Shown here: positions 18,508-27,740 of the stretch, piece by piece | How positions within the stretch are numbered: position 1 is the first letter of the stretch | Layout: each line of letters opens with the position of its first letter | Position numbers and translations under genes: made by a program | NCBI RefSeq assembly: GCF_028553725.1 | Contig: NZ_CP067124.1 | Coordinates: 3,493,426 to 3,557,425, forward strand | Direction of reading: 5' to 3' | From: Paracoccus alcaliphilus | GTDB lineage: Bacteria; Pseudomonadota; Alphaproteobacteria; Rhodobacterales; Rhodobacteraceae | Length of the DNA stretch: 64,000 bases | The notes under the pieces: model-generated | The model's database searches: none | What the model was told of the DNA's origin: nothing | Seen by the model: only the letters and a program-made list of their open reading frames with translations

Positions 18508-20093
18508 TGCCGTACCTCCGCCGGGCTGAGCCGGGCGCGGTGTTTCGCGTCCCAGTCATCAGTCAGTTGCACATCATCGACCGGCCCCTTGCGGATATAT
18601 TTCAGCAAGAGCTTGATCTCGATCACGAAAAGAACCGTATAGAAGGTGGCGAATGCGGCCAGCGTCAGCAACAGCTCGGTCACGGACAGCGCGCTGACCG
18701 ACAGCGCCGTGGGCAGCACGCCATCCACCGTCCAGGGCTGACGGCCATATTCGGCGACGATCCAGCCCATCTCGGCGGCGATCCACGGCGCCGGGATCAG
18801 CAGCACCGCAAAGCGCAGCGCCCATTTCGGATAGCGCCCGCCGCGGAAAGAGGTAGTGACGAAGAAATAGCCGGTCGTGGCGATGAACAGCATCCCCAGC
18901 CCGACCATGATGCGGAAGGCCCAGAAGATCGGCCAGACATGGGGGATGGTATCCTCGGCTGCCTGCGCGATCTGTTCCTCGCTGGCCTCGCGCGGGTCGT
19001 CCAGATAGCGGCGCAGCAGCAGCGCATAGCCCAGATCGTCGGAATGCTGCTCGAATGTGGCCACCACGCCCGCATCCGTCGCCTCGCGGTCCTGCTGGAT
19101 GGTCATCAGCGCGTCATAGGCGACAAGACCGGACCGGATCCGCTCTGCCGCCTCTTGCTCCAGCTGGTTGATGCCGGGGATTTCCTCGGTCAGGGACCGG
19201 GTGCCGATCAGCCCCATCGCATAGGGGATATGGATCGCCCATTTCGTTTCCCGCGCCTGCTGATCGGGAATGCCGATCATGGTAAAGGGGGCGGGGGCGG
19301 GCTCGGTCTCCCACATGGCCTCGATGGCGGCCAGCTTCATCTTCTGGTTCAGCCCGGTATCATAGCCCGATTCGTCGCCCAGAACCACGACCGACAGCGC
19401 GGCCGCAAGGCCAAAGCTGGAGGCCACGGTGATCGACCGCCGCGCCAGCGCCAGATGCCGCCCCTGCAAAAGATACCACGAAGACACACCCAGCACGAAT
19501 ATCGAGGCGGTGACGTAACCGGCGCTGACGGTGTGGACGAATTTCGCCTGCGCGACAGTGTTGAACATGACCTCGTAAAAGCTGGTCAGCTCCATCCGCA
19601 TGGTCAGCGGGTTGAACTCGGCCCCCACCGGATGCTGCATCCAGCCATTGGCGATCAGGATCCACAGCGCCGAAAAGTTCGAGCCGATGGCGACCAGCCA
19701 GGCCACGACCAGATGCGCCTGTTTCGACAGCCGGTCCCAGCCAAAGAACCACAGCCCGACAAAGGTGGCCTCGAGGAAGAACGCCATCAGCCCTTCCAGC
19801 GCCAGCGGCGCCCCGAAGATGTCGCCGACATAATGGCTGTAATAGGACCAGTTCATGCCGAACTGGAACTCCATCACCACGCCGGTGGCGACGCCCATGG
19901 CAAAGTTGATGCCGAACAATGTCCCCCAGAACTTGGTCATCTGCCGCCAGATCGGACGGCCGGTCATGACATAGACCGTCTCCATGATCGCGATCAGGAC
20001 CGACAGGCCCAGGGTGAGGGGGACGAACAGAAAATGATACAAAGCCGTCATCGCGAACTGCAGTCGCGACAGCTCGACAACACCTATATCCAT
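18504..20093 (-). CDS. cydA: cytochrome bd ubiquinol oxidase subunit I
   Basis: 529 residues starting MDIGVVELSRLQFAMTALYHF; His20 corresponds to the haem-binding His19 of the E. coli enzyme. KFVHTVSAGYVTASIFV supplies the b558 His. Q-loop motifs GDESGY and ETKWAIHIPY and the later FRIMVGLGM (b558 Met) are present. The segment between them is long (about 140 residues), so this is the E. coli-type long Q-loop bd-I oxidase, not the short cyanide-insensitive CioA form. The ATG at 20093 was chosen over upstream in-frame codons because it matches the family start. The upstream 117 bases contain no recognisable FNR box. Confidence 0.97.
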   Translation of the reverse strand: MDIGVVELSRLQFAMTALYHFLFVPLTLGLSVLIAIMETVYVMTGRPIWRQMTKFWGTLFGINFAMGVATGVVMEFQFGMNWSYYSHYVGDIFGAPLALEGLMAFFLEATFVGLWFFGWDRLSKQAHLVVAWLVAIGSNFSALWILIANGWMQHPVGAEFNPLTMRMELTSFYEVMFNTVAQAKFVHTVSAGYVTASIFVLGVSSWYLLQGRHLALARRSITVASSFGLAAALSVVVLGDESGYDTGLNQKMKLAAIEAMWETEPAPAPFTMIGIPDQQARETKWAIHIPYAMGLIGTRSLTEEIPGINQLEQEAAERIRSGLVAYDALMTIQQDREATDAGVVATFEQHSDDLGYALLLRRYLDDPREASEEQIAQAAEDTIPHVWPIFWAFRIMVGLGMLFIATTGYFFVTTSFRGGRYPKWALRFAVLLIPAPWIAAEMGWIVAEYGRQPWTVDGVLPTALSVSALSVTELLLTLAAFATFYTVLFVIEIKLLLKYIRKGPVDDVQLTDDWDAKHRARLSPAEVRQ

Positions 20094-20210
20094 GGCGCGC
20101 GTTCCTTGTGCTGGCGCAAACAGGCTAGCACGCGCCGGGCGACAACCCAATAACGGCGCCCCGTGGTGCTGTGTCGCTGCGACAGCCCGCCACAGACGGG
20201 CGCGGCCGGG

Positions 20211-20447
20211 TCAGAACGCGCGGAAGGTCATCGTCGTCAGGGTGCGGCTGATATGCGGAATGTCGAACAGCTTTTCGGACAGGAAATGGCCGACATCCGC
20301 ATCCTCGGGGATATAGATCTTGGCCAGCAGGTCGAAATCGCCCGAGGTCGAGTAAAGCTCGCTGACGATCTCGCGGTCATAGATCGCGTCGGCGACCTCA
20401 TAGGTCTTGCCGGGGGCGCAGCGGAACTGGACAAAGACGGGACGCAT
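20211..20447 (-). CDS. stand-alone Lrp/AsnC effector (RAM) domain protein
   Basis: 78 residues: MRPVFVQFRCAPGKTYEVAD...EIVSELYSTSGDFDLLAKIYI...VGHFLSEKLFDIPHISRTLT. This is an AsnC/Lrp C-terminal domain (SGDFDLL is the effector-site loop) with no DNA-binding helix-turn-helix. Such single-domain proteins assemble into rings and may bind amino acids or modulate full-length Lrp paralogues by mixed oligomers. The start at 20447 has GGAAGATC upstream. It lies between cydA and the MATE gene on the same strand, with small gaps on both sides. Confidence 0.85.
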   Translation of the reverse strand: MRPVFVQFRCAPGKTYEVADAIYDREIVSELYSTSGDFDLLAKIYIPEDADVGHFLSEKLFDIPHISRTLTTMTFRAF

Positions 20448-20479
20448 GGCTGATCTTCCTTGCAGATTGCGGCGGCAGG

Positions 20480-21853
20480 TTAACCCGGCCCGGGCCGGGC
20501 GGTCCAGACCCCACGCGCCCAGCCATGCCAGAACCGCACCATCAGCAGGATCGCGGCCAGCGTCAGCCCGACACACAGCCCCAGCCACAGGCCCGGCGGC
20601 CCCACATCCAGCCCGAAAGCCAGCCCATAGGCGACCGGCATCCCGACCACCCAATAGCTGAACCCGGCGATCAGCATCGGCAGCCGCGTGTCATGCACGC
20701 CGCGCAGAAACCCCAGCGCGATCACCTGAAACGCATCGGTCAGCTGAAACAGCGCCGCATAAAGCAGCAGCCCGGCCCCGATGACGACGATGGCCGGGGC
20801 CTGCGGATCGCCCGCATCCAGAAACACCCGCACAAGTGGCTGGGCGAACAGCAGATAGATGGCAATGGCGATGCAGGCAAAGCACAGCGACAGCGCCATA
20901 ACCGTCATCGCCGCATCCCGCATCCAGATCGCATCGCCGCGCCCCTTGGCCTGCCCGACCCGCACGGTCGCGGCATTCGACAGGCCCAGATGCGCCATGA
21001 AGGTGATCGAGGTGATCTGCAACGCGATCCCATGCGCTGCCAGCTGCTGCGTGCCGATCCAGCCCATCATCACGTTCGAGGCGACGAACAACCCGCCCTC
21101 GGCCACCATGGTCAGCCCGATCGGCCAGCCGATCCGCGCCACCTCGCGCATGGCCTGCCAATCGGGGCGCCAGAAACGCTGGAACAGATGATATTTCCGT
21201 GCCCGCGGCAGCCAATGGGCATAGGCCAGCAGCGCCACCAGTTGCAGCATCTGGACCGACAGGCTGGTGATCGCCGCGCCCCGGACACCCAGCGCGGGCA
21301 TGCCCAGATTGCCGAAGATGAAAATCCAGTTCAGCCCGATATTGATGGCCAGCCCGACCAGCGTGACCCACATGACAACCGCCGTGCGCTCCAGCGCCGC
21401 CAGATAGGAATTCAGCGTCAGCTGCCCCAGAACGGCCAGCAACCCCCAGCCCGCGATCCGCAGATAGTCCTGCGCCAGCTTGGCCACGACCGGCGTCTGC
21501 CCCAGCCCCAGCAGAATCGCCTCGGAAAACCACATCAGCGGCATCACCGCCAGCGCATAGCCCGCCGACAGCCACAGCGCCATGCGCGCGCCGCGCCTCA
21601 CCTCGGTCTCGTTGCCGCTGGCGATATGGGTGGCGATCAGCCCCATCACCCCGGTGCCGAACCCCATGCCCAGAAAGAACAGCACCTGAAAGAAGGACGT
21701 CGCGATGACCAGCGCCGCCAGCGGCTCGACCCCATACCAGCCGATCATCACCGTATCGCTGACCCCGATGGCCATGCGCGCCAGATGGCTGCCGATCAGC
21801 GGCAGTCCCAGCGACAGCGTCGCGGCGACATGGGGGGCGTAACGGTTGCTCAT
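20480..21853 (-). CDS. MATE-family multidrug/cation antiporter
   Basis: 457 residues with twelve hydrophobic segments. The family motifs are [29 protein letters not shown] in helix 1, [11 protein letters not shown], and in the second half [27 protein letters not shown], the repeated bundle. NorM-type members export cationic drugs in exchange for Na+ or H+. The order and length match NorM, but the substrate is unknown. It is divergent from pyrB; the gap contains a copy of the dispersed repeat. Confidence 0.92.
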   Translation of the reverse strand: MSNRYAPHVAATLSLGLPLIGSHLARMAIGVSDTVMIGWYGVEPLAALVIATSFFQVLFFLGMGFGTGVMGLIATHIASGNETEVRRGARMALWLSAGYALAVMPLMWFSEAILLGLGQTPVVAKLAQDYLRIAGWGLLAVLGQLTLNSYLAALERTAVVMWVTLVGLAINIGLNWIFIFGNLGMPALGVRGAAITSLSVQMLQLVALLAYAHWLPRARKYHLFQRFWRPDWQAMREVARIGWPIGLTMVAEGGLFVASNVMMGWIGTQQLAAHGIALQITSITFMAHLGLSNAATVRVGQAKGRGDAIWMRDAAMTVMALSLCFACIAIAIYLLFAQPLVRVFLDAGDPQAPAIVVIGAGLLLYAALFQLTDAFQVIALGFLRGVHDTRLPMLIAGFSYWVVGMPVAYGLAFGLDVGPPGLWLGLCVGLTLAAILLMVRFWHGWARGVWTARPGPG

Positions 21854-21934
21854 CCGCCCCGCTTACCCCGCCCCACAGGTTCCGGCAATCGGCTGATTTG
21901 CATCATATGCAGAAACAGCCCCTCGCACTTCTTG

Positions 21935-21991
21935 AAAATACCTTCGGGGGTGAATTGGCCGCAGGCCAAGAGGGGGCAGACAGCCCCCTTC
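21935..21991 (-). repeat. dispersed intergenic repeat, long form (copy 2)
   Basis: About 55 bases nearly identical to 42922-42975. It contains TGAATTGGCCGCAGGCCAAG, with the small hairpin TTGGCC-GCA-GGCCAA, followed by GGGGGCAGACAGCCCCC, a second hairpin. At its left end AAATACCTTCGGGG is a degraded form of the AAATATCCTCGGGG core. It lies between MATE and pyrB. The two copies differ at only a few positions, so they share a recent origin or are conserved by function. Confidence 0.75.
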
Positions 21992-22074
21992 CCACCTCTC
22001 CCCGCAAGCCCGGCTTGCCGCAGCCCCGCGCTTCTGCGATAGAGGACGCGTTTTCAGCCGCCATGAGGACGCCC

Positions 22075-23037
22075 ATGAGCTTTCGCGCCCGCCACCTTCT
22101 GGGCATCGACCATCTTGCGCCCTCGGACATCGTGACCCTGCTGGATCTGGCCGAGGACTACGTCGCGCTGAACCGCCGCACCGTCAAACATTCCGATGCG
22201 CTGGCCGGTCTGACCCAGATCAACATGTTCTTCGAGAACTCGACCCGCACCCAGTCCAGCTTCGAGCTGGCGGGCAAGCGTCTGGGGGCCGATGTGATGA
22301 ACATGGCCGTCGCGCAAAGCAGCGTGAAAAAGGGCGAGACCCTGATCGACACGGCGCTGACGCTGAACGCGATGCAGCCCGACCTGCTGGTGGTGCGCCA
22401 TCCGCACAGCGGCGCGGTCAACCTGTTGGCCGAAAAGGTGAACTGCGCCGTCATCAATGCCGGCGACGGACGCCATGAACACCCCACCCAGGCGCTGCTG
22501 GACGCGCTGACCATCCGTCGCGCCAAGGGCCGGCTTCAGCGTCTGACCATCGCCATCTGCGGCGACATCGCCCACAGCCGGGTGGCGCGCTCGAACCTGC
22601 TGCTGCTGGGCAAGATGGAAAACCGCCTGCGCCTCATCGGCCCGGCAACCCTGATGCCCGCAGGCGCGGGCGAGATGGGCGTCGAACTCTATGAGGACAT
22701 GCGCGAGGGGCTGAAAGGCGCCGATGTGGTGATGATGCTGCGGCTTCAGCGCGAACGCATGGATGGCGGCTTCATTCCGTCCGAGCGCGAATATTACCAC
22801 CGCTGGGGGCTGGATGCCGACAAGCTGGCTCTGGCCGCACCCGATGCCATCGTCATGCATCCCGGCCCGATGAATCGCGGGGTCGAGATCGACGGCACCA
22901 TCGCCGACGACATCAACCGCAGCGTGATTCAGGATCAGGTGGAAATGGGCGTGGCGGTGCGCATGGCCGCACTGGACCTGCTGGCCCACAACCTGCGCGC
23001 CGAACGCGGCCGCGCGGCAACGGGGATCATGGTATGA
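22075..23037 (+). CDS. pyrB: aspartate carbamoyltransferase catalytic subunit
   Basis: Second step of pyrimidine synthesis: carbamoyl phosphate plus aspartate to carbamoyl-aspartate. The carbamoyl-phosphate loop [20 protein letters not shown], the [17 protein letters not shown] motif and [13 protein letters not shown] are intact. The start is the ATG at 22075 ([11 protein letters not shown]) with GAGGAC seven bases upstream, giving 320 residues, the usual length. A longer in-frame reading would translate the dispersed repeat. It overlaps the next gene by ATGA. No pyrI is seen; a non-catalytic DHOase-like partner follows, as in class A ATCases of Pseudomonas. Confidence 0.96.
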   Translation: MSFRARHLLGIDHLAPSDIVTLLDLAEDYVALNRRTVKHSDALAGLTQINMFFENSTRTQSSFELAGKRLGADVMNMAVAQSSVKKGETLIDTALTLNAMQPDLLVVRHPHSGAVNLLAEKVNCAVINAGDGRHEHPTQALLDALTIRRAKGRLQRLTIAICGDIAHSRVARSNLLLLGKMENRLRLIGPATLMPAGAGEMGVELYEDMREGLKGADVVMMLRLQRERMDGGFIPSEREYYHRWGLDADKLALAAPDAIVMHPGPMNRGVEIDGTIADDINRSVIQDQVEMGVAVRMAALDLLAHNLRAERGRAATGIMV

Positions 23038-24314
23038 CGACGCTTTTCACCAATGCCCGCCTGATCGACCCCGAGGCCCAGACCGACGCCCCCGGCAGCC
23101 TGCTGATCCGGGACGGCGTGATCGAAGCCGTGGCCGGGCCGGATGAACCCGCCCCCGAAGGCGCCACCGTGATCGACTGTCAGGGCCGCGCGCTGGCGCC
23201 CGGCCTGATCGACTGGGGCGTCAAGATCGGCGAACCCGGAGAGCGTCACAAGGAAAGCTTCCGCAGCGCCGGGCTGGCGGCGGTGGCGGGCGGCGTGACC
23301 ACGGTGATCGCCCGGCCCGATACGATGCCGCCCATCGACACGCCGGAATCGCTGGAATTCGTTACTCGCCGCGCCGCCGATGCGCCGGTGAACATCCATC
23401 ACATGGCCTCGCTGACCAAGGGCCGCGAGGGGCGAGAGATGGTCGAGATCGGCTTTCTGACCGATCTGGGCGCGGTGGCCTTCACCGATGGCGTCCGCGT
23501 CGTGCAGGATACAAGGCTGCTCAACCGCTGCATGACCTATGCGCGCGGCCTTGATGCGCTGATCGTCGGCCATCCGCAGGATGCGGGCCTGTCGAAAGGT
23601 GCGGCGGCGACCAGCGGCAAATTCGCCTCGATCTATGGCATTCCCGCCGTCTCGCCCATGGCCGAGGTGATGGGCGTAAGCCGCGATCTGGCGCTGGTGC
23701 AGATGACCCGCTGTCGCTGGCATGCCGACCAGATCACCACCGCGGGCGCCCTTCCCGCCCTGACCCGCGCGCGCGATGCCGGGCTGGACGTGACGGCGGG
23801 GATCTCGATCCACCATCTGACACTGAACGAATTCGACGTGGGCGATTACCGGACCTTCTTCCGCTTCACCCCGCCGCTGCGCTCGGAAGACGACCGGCAG
23901 GCGATGGTGCAGGCGGTGGCGGATGGTCTGATCGACGTGATCGCCAGCTTCCACACCCCTCAGGACGAGGAATCCAAGCGTCTGCCCTTCGAGGCCGCCG
24001 CCCCCGGCGCGGTCGGTTTGCAGACGCTGCTGCCTGCGGCGCTGCGGCTCTATCATCAGGGCGGGCTCAGCCTGCCGCAGCTGTGGCGCGCCATGTCGCT
24101 GAACCCGGCGAAACGGCTGGGTCTGCCCGCCGGACGGCTGACCAGCGGCGCGCCCGCCGATCTGGTGCTGTTCGACCCCGACGCGCCTTTCGTTCTGGAC
24201 CGCTTTACGCTGCTGTCGAAATCCAAGAACACGCCTTTCGACGGCGCACGGATGCAGGGCCGGGTCATGGGCACATGGGTCGCCGGTCAGCGCGTTTTCG
24301 GGGGTGAGCCATGA
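23034..24314 (+). CDS. dihydroorotase homologue lacking the metal site (PyrC-prime/PyrX-like)
   Basis: 426 residues with the class I dihydroorotase fold: an N-terminal sandwich start ([23 protein letters not shown]), the barrel, and a C-terminal [12 protein letters not shown]...[13 protein letters not shown]. The active site is broken. The universal D-x-H-x-H-x-R-EPG motif reads [10 protein letters not shown] (residues 60-69), so both metal His and the substrate Arg are gone. The catalytic Asp of the TDHAPH motif is Phe306 (ASFHTPQ). His180, His230 and His260/261 remain. Non-catalytic DHOases (PyrC-prime) are known to be structural partners of ATCase in Pseudomonas, and the ATGA coupling to pyrB fits that role. 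Databases may label it active pyrC. Confidence 0.88.
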   Translation: MTTLFTNARLIDPEAQTDAPGSLLIRDGVIEAVAGPDEPAPEGATVIDCQGRALAPGLIDWGVKIGEPGERHKESFRSAGLAAVAGGVTTVIARPDTMPPIDTPESLEFVTRRAADAPVNIHHMASLTKGREGREMVEIGFLTDLGAVAFTDGVRVVQDTRLLNRCMTYARGLDALIVGHPQDAGLSKGAAATSGKFASIYGIPAVSPMAEVMGVSRDLALVQMTRCRWHADQITTAGALPALTRARDAGLDVTAGISIHHLTLNEFDVGDYRTFFRFTPPLRSEDDRQAMVQAVADGLIDVIASFHTPQDEESKRLPFEAAAPGAVGLQTLLPAALRLYHQGGLSLPQLWRAMSLNPAKRLGLPAGRLTSGAPADLVLFDPDAPFVLDRFTLLSKSKNTPFDGARMQGRVMGTWVAGQRVFGGEP

Positions 24315-24898
24315 CGCTGATCCTGTGGACGGCGCTTGGCTATCTGCTGGGGTCGATCCCCTTCGGCGTCGCCATCACCCGTGTGCTGGGTCTGGGCGAT
24401 CTGCGTCAGATCGGATCGGGCAATATCGGCGCGACCAATGTCCTGCGCACCGGCAACAAGCCCGCAGCCTTCGCCACCCTGCTGCTGGACAGCGGCAAGG
24501 GCGCCATCGCGGTGTTGCTGGCACGCCATTTCGGCGGCGAAACCGCGGCGATGCTGGCCGGAGGCGCCGCGTTTCTGGGCCATTGCTTTCCGGTCTGGCT
24601 GGGCTTCAGGGGCGGCAAGGGCGTCGCCACCTTCCTTGGCACGCTGATCGCGCTTCACTGGCCGCTGGGGCTGATCGCCTGCGGTGTCTGGCTGCTGAGC
24701 GCGGTCATCAGCCGGATCAGCAGCCTGTCGGCGCTGCTGGCCGCCGCGCTGTCGCCGGTCTTTGCCTGGGCCATCGGACGGGCCGATCTGGTGCTGGTCA
24801 GCCTGTTCATGGCGGTGCTGATCTTCGCCCGCCACCGCGCCAATATCGCCCGGTTGCTGGACGGGTCGGAACCCCGGATCGGTCGCGGAAAGCCCTGA
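24311..24898 (+). CDS. plsY: acyl-phosphate glycerol-3-phosphate acyltransferase
   Basis: A five-helix integral membrane enzyme transferring an acyl group from acyl-phosphate to glycerol-3-phosphate, the first committed step of phospholipid synthesis. The three PlsY motifs are present: GSIPFGVAITRV with IGSGNIGATNVLR (residues 14-48), GHCFPVWLGFRGGKGVATFLG (about 92-112), and a C-terminal ILIFARHRANIARLL-type motif (VLIFARHRANIARL). The 195-residue length is normal. It overlaps the PyrX-like gene by ATGA and so belongs to the pyrB operon. Confidence 0.96.
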   Translation: MTLILWTALGYLLGSIPFGVAITRVLGLGDLRQIGSGNIGATNVLRTGNKPAAFATLLLDSGKGAIAVLLARHFGGETAAMLAGGAAFLGHCFPVWLGFRGGKGVATFLGTLIALHWPLGLIACGVWLLSAVISRISSLSALLAAALSPVFAWAIGRADLVLVSLFMAVLIFARHRANIARLLDGSEPRIGRGKP

Positions 24899-24957
24899 CT
24901 GTCCGGCCATCCCGCCGCCGTCAGGGCCTGCCGATCACGACATCTTTCCGGGGGCCG

Positions 24958-26427
24958 TCACGCTGCGGCCTCGTGCCGGATCGCCTGCGCCATGCCATCG
25001 CTCAGCATCAACGCCAGCGCGGACTCGACCGCGTCGCGCCATGCGGGATCATGCGTCAGGCGCTGCGGAAACAGCCCCGGCAGGTCGTGCAGCGCGGCCG
25101 AGATCGCGCCCGCATCGCGTGCGACACCTGCCAGCGCGGCGCGGATATCGGCCTCGCGCGGGTCGCGCAGGGCGTAAGTTTCGCCGGTATCCGTCACCCC
25201 CTGCGCATAGCGCATCCATGCGGCGGTGGCGAAGGCAAAGGCACGCGGGTCCTGCCCGGCCTCCATCGCCGCCAGCGCGGGCTGGAAGATCCGCTGCGGC
25301 AGCTTCTGGGTGCCGTCCATGGCGATCTGATATGTCTCATGCGCGATGGCGGGGTTGTGGAAACGCGCCTCCAGATCGGCGGCGTAATCGGCCAGCACGA
25401 TGCCTTCCAGCGGTGGCAGGACCTGCGCCGCCGCCTGTAGATGCCGCCGGACCAGCGCGGCCAGCGCCGCATCATTCATCACATCGCGCACATAGCGGTG
25501 ACCCGACAGGAAACCGGCATAGGCCAGCATCGAATGGCTGCCGTTCAGCATGGTCAGCTTCATCCGCTCGTATGGTGCGACATCGCGCACGAAGATCGCG
25601 CCGCCAGCCTCCCAGTCGGGGCGGCCCTGAGGGAAGTGGTCCTCGATCACCCATTGCATGAAGGGCTCGGTCTCGATGGCCGCCAGATCGGTGCAGGCGG
25701 TCTGACGCGCGGCCTCGGCCAGCGTCTCGGGCGTGGCGGCGGGGGTGATGCGGTCCACCATCGAGGAGGGGAAGGCGACGTTATCCGCGATCCACCCGGC
25801 CAGATCGGGCCGGGCGCGGCGGGCGAAATCCAGCACGCCATCACGCAGCAGCGCGCCGTTCTCGGGCAGGTTGTCGCAGGACAGGACGGTAAAGGGCGCG
25901 GCCCCCGCCGCATGGCGCGCGGCCAGTGCGGCGCAGATCAGCCCCAGCACGCCCGAGGGGCGGTCGGGATCGGCCAGATCGGCGGCCACGGCCGGATGCG
26001 CGGGATCCGCGGCGCGGGTGACGCGGTCGATGCCATAGCCCTTTTCGGTCACGCTCAGCGTCACAATGCGGATCGCGGGGTCCGACATGGCGGCCAGCAC
26101 CCGGTCCGGGTCGGCGGCGATCACGTCGCGGATCGCGCCGATGACGCGGGCCTTCGTGCCATCCGCGCCGCGTTCGATCAGCGTATACAGCCCGTGCTGC
26201 GGGCCAAGCGCATCCGCCACCTCGCGCGAGCGCAGGCTGACGCCGGTGATCCGCCAGTCGCCGCCGCTGCGGGCCAGCGCGTCGTCGGTCGCCACCGCCT
26301 GATGGGCGCGGTGAAAGGCGCCGATGCCCAGATGCAGGATGCCCACGCCATGCGCCGCCGGATCATAGCCCGGCCGCGCGGCCGGGCCATGAACGCGGTC
26401 CAGCGCGTCCAGCCGTGGCGCGCTCAT
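24958..26427 (-). CDS. uxuB: D-mannonate oxidoreductase (fructuronate reductase)
   Basis: A mannitol-dehydrogenase-family NAD enzyme interconverting D-fructuronate and D-mannonate. GILHLGIGAFHRAHQA (N-terminal dinucleotide motif, residues 28-43), TLSVTEKGYG, LSCDNLPENGALLRD and LTMLNGSHSMLAYAGFL (the catalytic K-x5-N-x2-H-type helix) are present. The 489-residue length is as in E. coli UxuB. Mannitol or arabinitol dehydrogenases are close alternatives, but the ATGA overlap with uxuA and the glucuronate isomerase in the facing operon settle it. It is divergent, via uxuA, from the gntR-TRAP-uxaC operon. Confidence 0.93.
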   Translation of the reverse strand: MSAPRLDALDRVHGPAARPGYDPAAHGVGILHLGIGAFHRAHQAVATDDALARSGGDWRITGVSLRSREVADALGPQHGLYTLIERGADGTKARVIGAIRDVIAADPDRVLAAMSDPAIRIVTLSVTEKGYGIDRVTRAADPAHPAVAADLADPDRPSGVLGLICAALAARHAAGAAPFTVLSCDNLPENGALLRDGVLDFARRARPDLAGWIADNVAFPSSMVDRITPAATPETLAEAARQTACTDLAAIETEPFMQWVIEDHFPQGRPDWEAGGAIFVRDVAPYERMKLTMLNGSHSMLAYAGFLSGHRYVRDVMNDAALAALVRRHLQAAAQVLPPLEGIVLADYAADLEARFHNPAIAHETYQIAMDGTQKLPQRIFQPALAAMEAGQDPRAFAFATAAWMRYAQGVTDTGETYALRDPREADIRAALAGVARDAGAISAALHDLPGLFPQRLTHDPAWRDAVESALALMLSDGMAQAIRHEAAA

Positions 26428-27641
26428 GCCCGCAGCCCCTCGGCCGGGTGGTCCAGCGCGGTCATGATCCCACGCAGCTCGGCCAGACCCTTCAGCCGCC
26501 CGATCGAGGGATAGCCCGGCTGCGCCTTGCGGGTCAGGTCGTCCAGAATGTCCTGTCCGTGATCGGGTCGGAACGGGATCTGGTGGTCCGCGCGGCCCTC
26601 GGCCCGGCGGCGGCGTTCCTCGCGCAGGACAGCGGCGATCAGCGCCACCATGTCGGTGCCGCCGCCCAGATGCTCGGCCTCGTGAAAGCTGCCCATGATC
26701 TGGTCGCTTTCACGGGTCACATTGCGCAGATGCAGGAAATGGACGCGGTCGGCCAGCCGCTGCATCATCCCCGGCAGATCATTGTCGGGACGCGCGCCAA
26801 GCGAGCCCGCGCACAGCGTCACGCCATTGGCGGGCAGATCGACGGCATCCAGAACGGTGCGATAATCGGCCTCGGTGGACATCACGCGCGGCAGGCCCAG
26901 CAGGGTGAAGGGCGGATCGTCGGGATGGCAGCACAGCCGGACGCCCAGTTCCTGCGCCAGCGGCGCGACCTCGGACAGAAAGTCGATCATGTGGCCGCGC
27001 AGTGTTTCCGGCGACAGGCGGTCATATTCGGCCAGATGGGCGCGCACATCCTCCAGCGAAAAGTTTTCCGCCGCGCCGGGCAGCCCGAAAACGACATTCT
27101 GCGCCAGCGCGGCCTTGTCATCGTCGGACATGGCGGCAAAGCGCCGGGTCGCCTCGTCCACCACCGCTTCGGGAAAATCCCCGGCGGCGTCGGGACGGGC
27201 AAGGATGTGAATGTCGAAGGCTGCGAAATCGATCAGGTCGAACCGCATGCAGGTCGCGCCATTGGGCCGGCGATGGGCCAGATCGGTGCGGGTCCAGTCC
27301 AGCACCGGCATGAAGTTATAGCAGATGACCTCGATCCCCGCCCCGCGCAGCGCCCGCATCGAGGCCTTCCACGCCTCGATATGTGCGCGCCAGTCGCCCT
27401 TCTGCTTCTTGATGTCCTCGGACACCGGCAGGCTTTCCACGACGTCCCATTTCAGGCCGGAAGGGCTGCCGTCTTTCATCACCCCGATCAGGGCCTGACG
27501 GCGGGCGATTTCCTCGGCGGTCCAGACCGCGCCAGTGGGGATGTGGTGCAGGGCCGAGACGACCCCCTCGACCCCCGCCTGCATCATGTCGTCAATCGAG
27601 ACCAGATCCTTCGGTCCGAACCAGCGCCAGGTTTGCCGCAC
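26424..27641 (-). CDS. uxuA: mannonate dehydratase
   Basis: Dehydrates D-mannonate to 2-keto-3-deoxygluconate. The 405-residue TIM-barrel enzyme starts MRQTWRWFGPKDLVSIDDMMQAGVEGVVSALHHIP and has NFMPVLDWTRTDL, LCCHPDDPPFTLLGLPRV, LCAGSLGARPDNDLPGM and VHFLHLRNV, all UxuA signature segments with metal ligands Cys/His/Asp. It begins opposite the gntR gene with about 100 bases between. Products flow into KDG kinase and aldolase, whose genes are not in the window. Confidence 0.95.
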   Translation of the reverse strand: MRQTWRWFGPKDLVSIDDMMQAGVEGVVSALHHIPTGAVWTAEEIARRQALIGVMKDGSPSGLKWDVVESLPVSEDIKKQKGDWRAHIEAWKASMRALRGAGIEVICYNFMPVLDWTRTDLAHRRPNGATCMRFDLIDFAAFDIHILARPDAAGDFPEAVVDEATRRFAAMSDDDKAALAQNVVFGLPGAAENFSLEDVRAHLAEYDRLSPETLRGHMIDFLSEVAPLAQELGVRLCCHPDDPPFTLLGLPRVMSTEADYRTVLDAVDLPANGVTLCAGSLGARPDNDLPGMMQRLADRVHFLHLRNVTRESDQIMGSFHEAEHLGGGTDMVALIAAVLREERRRRAEGRADHQIPFRPDHGQDILDDLTRKAQPGYPSIGRLKGLAELRGIMTALDHPAEGLRA

Positions 27642-27740
27642 GTTTCCCTCCTCGGTTCAATACATCCGATTCCCTAGCATGATATAAATTGATTGACTAG
27701 TATGGAAGTATGGCAGTAGGTTTTGAACAGGGAGGACAGC
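27642..27740. promoter_or_regulatory. divergent promoter region of uxuA and gntR
   Basis: An AT-rich stretch for this genome. AGTATGG occurs twice (27699-27705 and 27707-27713), eight bases apart, next to the palindrome ACTAGT. GGGAGGAC, the gntR ribosome site, lies at 27730-27737, and GAGGAGGG (reverse) serves uxuA. The repeats are candidates for the FCD-type GntR regulator, but I see no clear dyad of the usual UxuR kind. Confidence 0.4.

Noticed and set aside
20172..20184. Perfect palindrome TGTCGC-T-GCGACA between cydA and the RAM-domain gene.
   Set aside because: It is short, lies downstream of one gene and upstream of another on the same strand, and matches no consensus I know. It is too common by chance at this GC content to call.
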